Assembly (NCBI GenBank): GCA_037892935.1
Contig: JAYXKI010000001.1
Coordinates: 2,418,001 to 2,482,000, forward strand
DNA from: Phlebopus portentosus
Lineage: Eukaryota > Basidiomycota > Agaricomycetes > Boletales > Boletinellaceae
Length of the DNA: 64,000 nucleotides
Direction: 5' to 3'
The notes under the pieces are model-generated. The model had not been told where the DNA came from. It saw nothing but the letters and a program-made list of their open reading frames with translations, and did not search any database. The translations under genes and the position numbers were made by a program. Positions within the stretch are counted from its first letter, which is position 1. Every line of letters starts with the position of its first letter. Positions 35,158 through 46,444 of this stretch are shown here, one piece after another.

Positions 35158-38100
35158 TCAATCACTACCGATTGGATTGGCACGTCGTCTGTCTTTCGTC
35201 TTCATCGCGAACCGGTGGAATGTCGTAACAGCTTTCTTCACTTTGTCAAATTCACTGCTGTTGATTGAGCTGTTGGTGGGAGAGTTAACGATCGGGCTTA
35301 AAGAGGGCGAACGAACATGCTCACCTGGTCACATCGCTCAATAGTTGCTGTTTCGCAGGTCCGAACGACGCTGGCATCGGGACGCTGTTGATCGCCTCGG
35401 GAAACCAGGCCAGAAGCTGTTCTGGCCATAATACGGCCAGCATACGGAAGATAGTCACGACAAGAGACACGGTCTCCTCCGGGAAGTCGTTTATGAGTCC
35501 ACCGAGAAGCTTCGCAGTCATCTCCATTCCTTCACTAGCCACGACCTGCCGAATGGCTGCTGCATAGCTAGGGAATTTTGGAGGAGGATTCTTGAGCGAC
35601 GGATCTAATGAGTCATGTGTGATAATCCCTCGCAGAAGGTCTAAAGAAGCGAAAATTATGTCACTGTGGATGAGCGTGAGCGAGATAATCGCGATGCGGA
35701 AGGCCGTCGGAAATGCCGGAGACTCGATGAAAACATCTGGTCTCTTTTCGAACAAGTGAAGAAGCATATGCAGATAATCCTCGACGACTGCGTCCATCTT
35801 TCAGCCATTGAATTGACATGTTAGAGCAGATCTCTTACCGTCGGGAATTTCTTCTATGGCCTTTTGCTGCAGCAATGAAACCACTTTAGATGTCGAGCGC
35901 TCGTAGATGTCTTTTATCGCCGCTAGCATATCAGTGTTGTCTTCTTCTCCGAAATGAGAAATCGCTTTGCCCGCTATCCAGACGTAGCTAGCAAATCCAG
36001 TTGCCTCAAAGGCCAGAGACATTCGCGCCATTATCGACGGTATTATTGGCAAAGCCGCTGAGCCAAAAAATCTGAGACCTCCACGCAGTACACGCGTCGA
36101 CCTTTCCGCTACACCATACTGTGAGCCGTATTTGGAAAGGAGACCATTAATAATGGACCATGTCTCCTCGCAGGTACCCCGGCAAGCCGAAGGCAATTCC
36201 TCTCCAAAAGTGTCCACTACTGCCAACATGGCTTCAAGGTTCTCAAGTCCATCTGTACGAGATAGTCAGAACACGTTCGAGTAGCAGGTAGAACTCAGCC
36301 TCGACCCACCCGAGATAACTTGTAACTCTGGCTTGGTGAGGGCCGTATTCTTGCTAATCAATGCGTGCACTTTGCCCAAGATATCGACAGCGAAAGATTT
36401 GAGAGATGAAGCAGCCTGCTCCATAGGCATGGCGGAAATAACATGGGCGATAGCTTCATAAAGACGTAGTCTGTCGTCTTGGATCAGCTTGCTTTCCAGT
36501 GACGTCAAAAACGAGTGCAACTGGGGCAAGAATGGGATCATGTCCTGGCGGTCATGTTGCGAGGCATTAGTAGAGTCCAAGGATGGAAGTTATCCAGAAC
36601 TTACCCTCTTGCAGTCGAGACAAAGGTAGACCATTGCTTGACTCGCCGCAGCGGCAGCTTCGCTATCCACATCACCGAAACCGCTTGAAATGAACTGGAG
36701 CTGAAACGGAATGTAGGTTGGATGACGACTCGTCCATTCAGTGTATCTTGACATGACCATGATCGCAGAATACTTGATTCTTGGGTGGTCCGGAAGTAAA
36801 GGCATCAGATCCATTATTTTCGGGATGACATTATCATCTGAAGGATCAATCTCGGCGCCCATAGAGCGTAGTGAAAACAGAGGCGCTTCGATAACTTGCC
36901 AAGACACGGCTTTGCCAGCGTTTGCTTCTGCCAATGCGTGCGTCAAAGTATTCAACACCTCCGTGAGGCAACTTTCGGCCCCTAAAACGTAGCAGCAGTC
37001 CTTGAGTGTGTCTCCCATCACGTGTCTGAATGATCTGAAATCGTCTGCTTCTTGAGGAGACATCTGACTAGGATCTTCCGGAAAGTGCAGATGTTTAATC
37101 ATGACACGCATTAAGGACCTGTATGCATCGAGAAACAGGGGCGATACGGATGGCCTCTTCCCGATACTTAGAGCGAGCCGCATCCAGAACTGGAAGGTTA
37201 TTGGGACGACGTCGAGATCGTGATAAGCAGAGCATTCTCCTATAGCCTCGACAATGGGGAAGAATGTCTCCGGGTGCTGGAGAATCAGCATTCGATAAAC
37301 TTCTCCAGCTTCGCTGAATATCTTCGCAAGACCTTTCACTTTTTCGGGATCGTCCGTTAAAAGCGTGATCTTGGCCTTGAGTTGGACAAGCTTCGGAACA
37401 ATGATTTGTATGACAGCCATATTGTCGTCAACTTCTTGTGTTTCGTGGATGACTTCGCAGAGTACGTCGACCGCAGCGTCAAAAAGAGCTTCCGACTCCA
37501 AAGCGTCGAAAGCAAAACCCAAAAGTGGTGTCTCCGCAACCATCGCTGGAACAATTTCTCCTGCAATGACCCAACTGCGTAAGCAGTTGAAAATTTCAAC
37601 CTGCACGGCAGAAGTCACGCCTGGGTAGAAGCTTTTGTTAGTCATGGGTTGGACACGCATATAGCAATTACATACCTGGAGCTGTCAAGTACATTGTTAG
37701 AAGATTGGCAATCGTCTGTGCATTGGCCGTGAGAAGTTTAGCGGAGCCATCACTGTATTCATCGGGCTATATGCAACTTAAATTCAACTCAGGGCTCTCA
37801 GGAGATACGCGAGACTCACAGTGACCGGAATTTTTGTATTACTTGTGATCTCCTCAGGTAGAACAGTCAGGAACTCCAACAAAGTCGAGACTGTTGATGG
37901 ATTCTGCCCGAACTTGTCGATCATAGACTGGACTGCGCTATCTTGCCAATCAGGAAACTGGAGAGCCAGTCCTGCCAACGCGAGACTAAGTTGGACAATG
38001 ATGGTTTTGGGGCTCCCGGTGAGAGATTCTAACGCTGTCACTAGGCTATCCCGCAAGGAAGGAATAAACGAGGGAGCCAGCTGATGCAAGTCGTATGTGA

Positions 38101-38422
38101 CCTTCAAAGATTGAAAGTGCAGTTGAGCGACGGCAAATTCACATCAAGCCACATTCGTACCTTTGTTCTGAAGGTCTGAGCGGCGAAAATTTTGGCTAGC
38201 AGGGGCATCTCTGGATTGAGCAGCAGGGTATTGCACGTTGCCCATGCCTCGTTCTGAGGGCGATCGAATCAGTCGATGTTTCGTGGACGCGACCAGGGCG
38301 AAATTATTTACGGAATGCTGAAACTCCTGAAGCCATGTATTTGCCGTCATAAAGGAGGCCTTATCTGCGGTCGGTTGACCCAGAGCCTCGAGAGCTGAAA
38401 GGACGGCCTGAATGTTTGCCAT
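35158..38422 (-). CDS. MTR10: Nuclear import receptor Mtr10 / transportin-3 type
   Basis: Importin-beta-family receptor; Mtr10/TNPO3 imports SR-type RNA-binding proteins. The N-terminus MANIQAVLSALEALGQPTAD, then SFMTANTWLQEFQHS joined to NEAWATCNTLLLN, is characteristic. HEAT-like helices continue through LALAGLALQFPDWQDSAVQS, LEFLTVLPEEITS, FNCLRSWVIAGEIVPAMVAE, AASQAMVYLCLDCKR and VDTFGEELP. The final exon (after a GTGAGC donor near 35325) encodes a short basic end, AMKTKDRRRANPIGSD, and a TGA at 35158-35160. About eight introns; total near 920 residues, matching the family. It shares a 252-base divergent promoter with YTH1, whose product is also an RNA-binding nuclear protein. Confidence 0.9.
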
Positions 38423-38674
38423 CTTGCCTTGGAGGTAGCGATTGTCAGAGAGAAAGAGAAGGGAGAAAGAGAGCGATGAAGATGAAGTTGCGCAAGGGCA
38501 AAGGACAGGACGATGACTCTAGCCTAGGACTGCTGAGATACGCCACTGATCAAAGTCACGAGCCTAAAGTTAAAGTTTATATTGTAAAAGGCAGGGTATA
38601 TGTAGTGCAGGTTATGGGCTTCAGCGTCGGTGCAGTGCACATCTTGTTCGGTGACCCCCATCACCACCACACAA

Positions 38675-39771
38675 ATGCAAGACCCTTTAGCAGGTGCTTC
38701 TACCTTGAGAGACATTATTCGACCGCAGTTCCATCAAGTCAATCTAAGCGCCGAAAATTTCATCAAAAATACAATCGGTCTCAAATTAGACAAAGGTGAG
38801 CCCGTTAGTCATTCGCAATCCTTTGCTCTTGCCCTAACAACTCCTTTGAGTCCAGATGACCAGATCTGCCGCCTCGCGCTAACCCCAGCAGGATGTCCGT
38901 TGGGTCCATTGCATTGCCCTCTACGCCATACGAATCCTTCCCCTCAGAATTTTCAGCCTCCGAAGCAACAGTCCTTGCATCCGCGAGAACGTGAACGCCT
39001 TGCTACAGTCTGTAAGCACTGGCTTCGTGGGCTATGCAAGAAGGGTGATGCTTGCGAGTTTTTGCATGAGTATAATCTGAGGCGCATGCCCGAATGCTGG
39101 TGGTACGCGAAGTTTGGATATTGTCAGGCAGGCGATGAGTGTCTATACGCCCATCCAAAGGAAAGAAAGACTGAATGTCCGGACTACAAAAGAGGGTTCT
39201 GCAAGCTCGGTTAGTGGTTAGTCTAGAAAAGATCTGAGACGATGTTTAACATTAATCAGGCCCTTATTGTCCGCGGAAGCATGTCCGTCGCGTTGCTTGC
39301 CAAAACTATCTGACTGGGTTCTGTCCTTTAGGTCCAGAGTGTTCCCGCGGACAGTAAGTGTGGTCATATCTTCAATCTTGCTATCTATCATGCTCATGCA
39401 TTTCTAGTCCAAAACCCGAACTGCCAGTTCAGAAGGATTACGAACCGCCTTCTCCGCCGTCACCAAAAGATTTGGGTCCTCCCCCACCCGGGTACGGAAG
39501 ATATACAGACTTTGATCGTAATACGTCGTTTCAGTCGGCGCCCGCACCGCAAAGCCACCAAAGTGGCTTTGCTGGTGGACCAAGGCGAAATCTCGATGAC
39601 GTTTTATGTTTCAAGGTGCGTGCCAGTTTACATCATTTGTCTGGTTTCTAGCTCAATAAATCATTGTAGTGCGGTGAGAAAGGACATTACGCAAACCATT
39701 GTCGAAATAGGAACGTCCCAGGGTTTCGCGGCGGCATGGAGCGGAGAAGATATGGCGGGAACGAAGACTAA
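38675..39771 (+). CDS. YTH1: Polyadenylation factor CPSF30/Yth1 with zinc knuckle
   Basis: Subunit of the cleavage and polyadenylation factor that binds AAUAAA-type signals. Five CCCH fingers are seen in order: CPLGPLHCPLRH, VCKHWLRGLCKKGDACEFLH, ECWWYAKFGYCQAGDECLYA, CPDYKRGFCKLGPYCPRKH and CQNYLTGFCPLGPECSRGH. A CCHC knuckle ends the protein (CFKCGEKGHYANHCRNRN), as in animal CPSF30 but not in budding yeast Yth1. The start MQDPLAGASTLRDIIRPQFH is the best supported; an ATG 45 bases upstream is possible. The first intron (38796-38855, 60 bases) is a multiple of three with no stop, so its retention keeps frame. Confidence 0.93.
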
Positions 39772-40001
39772 ATTTTGACCCTAATACCAATGTGACTTTC
39801 TGCAATAGTTCTCCCGCCAATAATAACCGCCGTTGCATTGCCGTCTTCGATATACGTTGCTAGCTGCTGAACATCTAGCGTCCAGTTGCTCCATGGTTCA
39901 GCCAGCCGTTTTGATCTCACCCGACATTGAAAAAAGGAACATTTCTATTCCTCATAGAATAAATACCAAGAGCCTCATTCACTCTTATGCTTAAGACAGA
40001 C
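39772..40001. other. Between YTH1 and the ADH pseudogene
   Basis: 230 bases with no gene; presumably the YTH1 3' UTR and the old promoter of the pseudogene. Confidence 0.4.
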
Positions 40002-41399
40002 ATGTCTCCTCTACCGACCACCTACAACGCTGGTGAGCCACAAACTTGAATCTGATACCATGACCTGTTCAGACTTAGTGCTTGCTCAGTGTCTTGCCCG
40101 GGACCGAATAAAGATAGGACCGTGTAGACGTGAAAGTGAGGGTACTGAAGCCAGATGAGGTTTTCATCAAAGTGAAAGCATCTGGACTTTGCGGCTCCGA
40201 CTGCTTCATACAAAATGGAACATGGTTAGTAATTGCAGCTCAGTGTCAGAGGATTGAGCTGTTGATTTACTTCACAAGGCCTGTCGATTATCCTCGCATC
40301 CCGGGTCACGAAGTAATTGGACGGATCGTCGCCCTTGGATCTGCTGTTGAATTAAATCGCTTAAAGTTTAGTTCTCTGGTTGGAGTAGGTTGGAGCGGAG
40401 GATACTGTAAATCTTGTGCGAGATGTCGTAAAGGCGACTTCGCTGGATGTATCATCAGTCAGTATAATGGCTTTGCTTCTGACTATGGCCATGGTGGATA
40501 CATGTACGCGCCAGAAACAGGCAGGCGTTTCTTTTCTCCCGATATCTCACGCACATCCGTTAAGGAGGAGCTTCTAGCCGTTATACAGATTCCGGAAGAA
40601 GCTCACCAGACTGCTTCCTGTGCAGAGCTTGCTCCTTTACTTTGCGGAGGTACGACCGTGCACGGTGTAATACGTTCAAGCGATTGGAACCCTGGAGACA
40701 TTGCGATCGTACAGGGAATACGTGAGGTTGCAGAGAACCTTATACGTGCATAGCTCCTTGTTTAGCTTTCTCGGGCGGACTTGGACATTTAGCCATTCAG
40801 GTGAGATGTTTGGAGATATTTGTTTCGCTGACTTATGCCACTCACTGTTTGCATTACAGTATGCCACCAAGCTCGGCCCCAAAGTGTACGCAGTCTCTTC
40901 CGTATCGTCGAAGGCAGAACTGGCAAAGTCACTAGGAGCGGTTGCACATGTCGACGCCTCAACAACCGACGTTGTGGCATACTTCCAAGCTCTGGGCGGA
41001 GCGAAACTGCACTGTACCGCGTGCCAAACACACATCTTCAATTCTAGCTGCTGTTGGTCGAAACGGAACAGTGACGCTCGTCTCTGTGGATGAGGATGGT
41101 AACATTGAGGTGTCAAATTTACTGTTGAATATGAACCGTGCTACTTACTCTACGGGGGTGGTCTTGCGGTGCTGGCCATGAATCCGACGAAGGCATTGAT
41201 TTCTCCTTTCTTGCAGGTAAGTGCGACCGGCAAAGGTCCCTGACAGGCTCTGACGATGTACATCAGGCGCGAAATCGATGGTCAAGACCTACTCCATTGA
41301 ACAGTTCAAGGAGGCGTACGAGGATCTGGTCCAAGGAAAACCACAGTTTCATAATGTTATAGTCTTTCCCAGAGTAGAGTACATTGTCCATTGTAAATC
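40002..41399 (+). pseudogene. Zinc-dependent alcohol dehydrogenase, decayed
   Basis: Clear homology to GroES-like zinc alcohol dehydrogenases. Seen in order: MSPLPTTYNA, CPGPNKDRTV, DVKVRVLKPDEVFIKVKASG, LCGSDCFIQNGTW, YPRIPGHEVIGRIVALGSAV, the structural zinc group CKSCARCRKGDFAGC, SSKAELAKSLGAVAHVDAST, ILAAVGRNGTVTLVS, LRGWSCGAGHESDEGIDFSF and KSMVKTYSIEQFKEAYEDLV. The pieces lie in different frames. One base is missing near 40122-40126 (an immediate TAG follows). At least one net shift occurs near 41020-41035 and another near 41138. No intron can repair these. Zinc ligands survive, so the decay is recent, or else the assembly has errors here. Confidence 0.75.
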
Positions 41400-41577
41400 C
41401 AATTTAAACGTCTGTTTGATAACGAGAGGTCCATAAGGGGAGGAAACCAGAGAAAGGATGGTGTAACATTCATGAAATACGAAAGCAGCTCGCAGACAAC
41501 TACGCTACAATAAGGCAATATAAAACAGGACAACACACATTGAAACATGGATTCTATAGGAAAGTTGCTAACCAGCA

Positions 41578-44543
41578 TCAGGCCATGAAAGAACTCGACG
41601 AAGAGTGAGAAGTAGGAGATCGAGATATGTCGGTATGAGGCGCAAGCCATCCTGGCGAAAGGTTCTGATAATGCGAAGTCGCTTGGACATGCGCATGGAT
41701 ACCAGACATCCCTAGTGGCGAAGGTTCAATGGTCCCGAAATGCTCCATGGGGGGAGAAGTAGGAAGAGGTGCGCTTGCGCCATCTGCGTTCTGGAAAGCA
41801 CTTTTTGCAGAGTGCGGGTACAGACGCGACGCTGTACCATTGATCGCATATCCGCCAATTTCAAGGGGTCTGTCTTGCGATGTTGATCGGACAATCTCAG
41901 CCATGAGCGTCCCCAGCAGCTTCTCTTGGCGTGCTGTGAAGAATAAGATTTACTGATTGCCCCTATGAGACGTGCACAATGAACTCACTTCCAATTGGAG
42001 ATATTGATCCAAAATCTAACATGGCATGTCTGAAAACCAGTCAGTCAAGGGTCATTGTGGCTCTGACGAGAAGACCAACCTCATTGCATTGATTTCGCCC
42101 CAGACGGCGATCTCTTCGCTCGGCTGATTGTTATTAATCATATGCTTGCAGACCTGTATTTTGACAACTGCTGCCAAATACCAACATATCTGGCGAATAC
42201 AATTTATTGATGTCGTCGGACAGATAGGTCTTGAAACACACACCGTGACAAAAGGGTGAAGCTTTACAATAGGGGGATATGCCGAATAGCCAGAGCTAAA
42301 TACCGTGGCTTTGCTGAAGGCATAGTAAGCCTCCAAAATCGCGTTAGCTGCCGCAATGCAACGATTTGTCGATAGGGAGTGAGGATCGTTAAAGTCCAAG
42401 TACGGATTATGAAGTGTAATTGAAGCGCTAACGCAAATCGTCAGGTTTGTTACATCAGAAAGGAACATATATACTCACGCGTGAGGTATAAGGTGTACCA
42501 TGTACAAATCTGTATCGATTTGAGATTCAGACATATTTTGCAAGTAATGCTTATATTCGAAAGGTAAATTCTCGAGAAAGTCAACAGCAACGAGCTTGTC
42601 CAGCGTTAGAAAAGAATGGTCTCTGTAGCGTGACGTCAATATGATACTCGGTTTCATCTGGAAACAAGCGAGATACCGGATAGGCGAGAAAGTCTGTGAT
42701 TTCAGTTGTGACTTCAGTTGAATTTCCGTATTCAGGTCCGTGACGAGGCCGAAAAGCATGACAGCTTTAATGAAAAGCAGAAAAGAGTCGGTATAGTCTG
42801 AAGGATGCGTGATGTAGAAATTTTCTGTGTGAAGGTTCTGCGGATTGCTAGCGAAGGGCAACTGCAGCAATAACTACTGTAAGAAATCATACGGTAGCAA
42901 AGGATCAAACGTACCTCGGACTCAAATTCGGCGCGCCTCAGAGGAAGTTCGGTCGCGATATGTTTGTATTCAACTCCGTGGAGCCATCCCCCTACAGATA
43001 CTATGCGATCCAGTACAACTGACATCCACCATGTTCTTCTTCTCATCTCCAACTCTTTATGGTCTTTGGGAGCGGGTAGATAGGCCCCTGGAGAACCGGC
43101 GCCATGAGTCGAGAATGTGCCCTTATGGTTCAGCCGAAGGGGTACTGCAACGCGAGTCTGGAATCCCGAAAAAATCCAGACCTCAACCCATCTTCCTTCT
43201 GCGTAGAAATACCACGAAAGGATAATGCAGGCTTGGAGTACGTCGAAAATGTGAGCACCGCTGGCCATTGTTCGGTCAATGTATTGCCTAGTTTTTCCGG
43301 CATGATAATCTATGAAGTCATGGAACGCAAAACAATTAAAGTAAGGAACAATCCCTGTTCAATATTTGGCATTCAGATTGACCTGCAAACGTATCTCGGC
43401 GGATTCCATCAGGCGTCATATAGGCCTTTGTTGACGTCCACCGTGAAGCGGAAGCGCACTGAAACGAGATTCATGAGAAGTATGACTTCGGAGAAGTCAA
43501 CAGATCAACGAACAATTGCATGCAAGATCGCTGAATGGGGGAACCGATCGTCTTTAGGACTGAGGGCCATAGACACGAGAAAAGTTGGCATGTGTAAAAT
43601 CCGCGAACCGCACGGATCGTTCAGAAAGAAGACTTCAATTCTAGGTAAGATCGGGTCACATCAGTGAGCTTACGCTCTCACACATCACAAGCAATAGTAC
43701 TGACAATCTTCTCATCTCCGCTGGATCAGGAAGATCGGGATTCCAACCAAAGGCAAATAAACTCAGTATAGATTCTGTGCCTTGCCCGTTCGTGTCCGGA
43801 GAAGACGTTTGACTACGGGGTAAAGAAGAGGGACTAGTACTTCCGAGCCTGGCTACGTCAAGACCAGCTCTCGGAAGGGTGATATCTGGCCGGTCAAATT
43901 GTGGGGGAGCAAGTGAAGACAAACGCTTCTCAGCCGGCGAGTGACTCCTTCCGTTTGGAAATTCAGAAGGCGAAGGTGAACTAGCAATTCCGGCTTCTTG
44001 AAGCTTGCGTTTCAGCTCAGCTACAGATAAAGGCAATCAGACGTAAAGCGATGAACGAATCTTAAGGTGTCCACATACCGATCTGTTCTTCTAGTTGTCG
44101 AATCTTCTCGCCTGGATTGATAGAATCGGCAAGTGTAAGCCCCTCAATGGGATCGTACGAGCACTGAGGTTCCTCAGGATGCCTGTTGTACAAGAGCAGC
44201 TGAGCAAGCTGCGCAAACATGGCTGAACTCAAAGCACAGGGCCTGGGAAAACGCACGCATATCCCTCGGGCGGAGGTACAGATATGATACCCTTCCAATG
44301 TTTAACGCACTGTCCGCAATGTGGTCTTGCTGCATCACATTTCTGGACATCGCGATAGTAAGCAACAACAAATTGAGGAGAGAGCACACGAGTTAACTCA
44401 CGAGCTTCTTCTTCCTACAAGTCCGGCAAGCCTGTGAACGAGCTGTATGTGTGAGAAAGCGTTGGATGGAAAGCAACGCAATAGAGAGAATTACATGCCT
44501 GATTTCTACGAAGAGTTGGGGTAGAGCTGGTAGCCCGAGGCAT
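41578..44543 (-). CDS. Zn2Cys6 transcription factor 2
   Basis: Fungal regulator and apparent paralogue of the gene at 24912-28056. The zinc cluster is spliced as RNQ / ACRTCRKKKL / KCDAARPHCGQC, with introns at the same two positions as in the first gene. The sixth Cys follows a 23-residue loop when the intron with a GTGCGT donor is removed (VKHWKGIISVPPPEGYA, then HPEEPQCSYD). The first intron (44432-44498) has a GC donor (CAG/GCATGT). A coiled coil (EKIRQLEEQIAELKRKLQEA) comes next. The middle region contains HKELEMRRRTWWMSVVLDRI and YKHIATELPLRRAEFESE, typical of the fungal_trans domain. It ends in a Ser-rich tail SPTSHSSSSSFMA. Exon edges in 42000-43400 are approximate. Confidence 0.8.
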
Positions 44544-44840
44544 TTTTTGATGAGATGGGATGAGTTGTTAAGAGGCGTAGATGATGGCACTGAGACTGAA
44601 GTGGTAACTGAGATGATGAGCGGAGGAGTGCTCGTTAATAAGGCTGTAGCCGGCCGGATACGACCCTAGGGAGGCTACGGTGCGGACGTTCTTCCACCCC
44701 ACCACTGCCACTGTCGGCGCGGCATGACAACGCCAACGCGTGCGTGCAGCTAGCTCGTGCCTCATTTGGTAGATCCGGCGTAAGCCGAAATTCAGTTCCA
44801 GTAAAGTTCCGTAATTTCTAATCTAACGGCCAGCCTCCTG

Positions 44841-45368
44841 ATGCCTCCATCTGAAACAACGCCGTGAGTATTGCTTCACCCGGGCATATATCCGAGAGCC
44901 CGGATCTCTTGTATTCTGCCACTTGAATTTTATCGTCCTCTCAAGTCTATTAAACTCGAGATCCTTGTGAATATCCCGGGCCCGTCTCCTCACCATCCCG
45001 GCTCATCTCTTGCATTAGTGAGGCACAATCATGTATTTCTAACTCAAGACCGGCCGACGCTACTCATGGGGAAAGGGTATCCTATTCTATCTTCTCTGTA
45101 CCTTGCGGACCGTAAGATTAACTATAATATTCTCATACAAGAGTGGCATTGATACCGACAGTCTGTGCTGCTCGGCTGGAGACACCCCGACCTTCTCGTT
45201 GGTAGGCACTTAATTACGTGTCATAGCTGCTGGCTCGCTCACGTTTGCTTAAGTCACGGAGAACAGTGCGACCGAGATGCCCGTGGGCCGAAAATCATAG
45301 TTCATCGCGACCAAATTAGTCATTGGGGTGCCACCCAGGAAACGGAGGTAAATGGCTTTATCGTCTGA
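44841..45368 (+). CDS. Possible small spliced gene, unrecognised
   Basis: A plus-strand model can be built from four short exons with GTGAGT, GTAAGA and GTAGGC donors, giving about 75 residues (start MPPSETTP, later CDRDARGPKIIVHRDQISHW, end VNGFIV). I recognise no family, and the splice pattern could be chance. The region lies between the starts of regulator 2 (minus) and the stop of the YjbQ gene (minus). Treat as a weak candidate only. Confidence 0.15.
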
Positions 45369-45513
45369 TAGGTGAGTACGGTGGGGCTTCTATATACATT
45401 GATAAATCTTGTACGTTTATCATGCAACAAGTGAGACAAGCGAGAAAGCAATCAGCTAGGGCCTTGAGCATTCGACGAGTTAGCGGAACTCAAAGCACAA
45501 ATGAGTTCGCAGC

Positions 45514-46350
45514 TTACAAAATCGTCGCGACAACTTTGCGAACGTGGGGCAGTTCGCGAAATTCAGTCAGGTAGATACCTAGAGCACGTAGGTCAGATTA
45601 TGGATGCATCTAGATGTGCGGGAAGTCTGCTCGCTAACCTTGCCAAGTGCCGAGATTGAGATGGCCATCTGTTATTGGAATTTGTAGCGACGTCCCAATG
45701 AGAGCAGTCTTCGTATGTGATGAGCTAGATCACGGAAAGAAAATCTAAATTTATTGCCGAGCAGATATAATTGTCCTTACGAGTCACTGAAGCACAGTAT
45801 CAGTCAATCAGATACCGGTTCTTATACGATTTACTTACTCAGAACCTTCAGCTCGATGCCTCCAATTCAATGCCTCAGGAACTATATTATCGAGCGCCAT
45901 ATCCATGTCTTTGGGCATTATGTTGAACGAAATCGCCATCAGAGATCTCTAGCATATGCGCACCTTTCCGAACATCTTTAGAACGAAAATATCAGCCACG
46001 CAATGGAGGAAATTTTGTATCCGAGGAGATTAGCTCACCAGGATCAAAATTCTCATTTATGGCGAGAGCTGCTGATGTATGCTGTCTGTTCAAAACTGTA
46101 ATAAGAACTCTGCTTTGCGAGGTAGGCTCATGCCGAAAAATCTACATGAATAGATAGAGAATCCCGATCTAGAGATCATGGGAAGATAGTAGAGATATGA
46201 TCTGAACATCGGCATCGTAAGTCGATTCAAATAAGAAATGCAGACCTTAACATCTCGTAATCCTGGTCGTATATGGAAGATGATCTCGTCTGTAACTAGA
46301 TGGCAGCCTTTGGGATGCTCTGAAAGCGTAAATTCCTTCTGCCACGGCAT
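45514..46350 (-). CDS. YjbQ/UPF0047 family protein
   Basis: Homologue of bacterial YjbQ, which has weak thiamine-phosphate synthase activity; the role in fungi is unclear. Spliced from ATG 46350: MPWQKEFTLSEHPKGCHLVT, DEIIFHIRPGLRDVK, RQHTSAALAINENFDP, DVRKDMDMALDNIVPEALNW, RHRAEGSDDSSSHTKTALIG, TSLQIPITDGHLNLGTWQGI and YLTEFRELPHVRKVVATIL, then TAA. The His of RHRAEG and the HTS and GTWQGI motifs are conserved. Two exons are tiny: 45964-45975 (12 bases, DVRK) and 45781-45786 (6 bases, within GSDDSS). The join after LRDVK gives a slightly unusual stretch (IFRHEPTSQSRVLITVLN), so that exon edge is less certain. Confidence 0.85.
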
Positions 46351-46444
46351 TGATAGCGAAGCGACAGTCACGAGTACAGAGTAAAGGATACTAGCGCAGT
46401 GTAGTGTAGTGAAAGTTATAGACAGAACGTCATTGGTGTTAGCA

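Noticed and set aside
34931..35344. 137-codon plus-strand frame between LSC1 and MTR10
   Set aside because: It overlaps the real last MTR10 exon on the other strand and shows no family resemblance.
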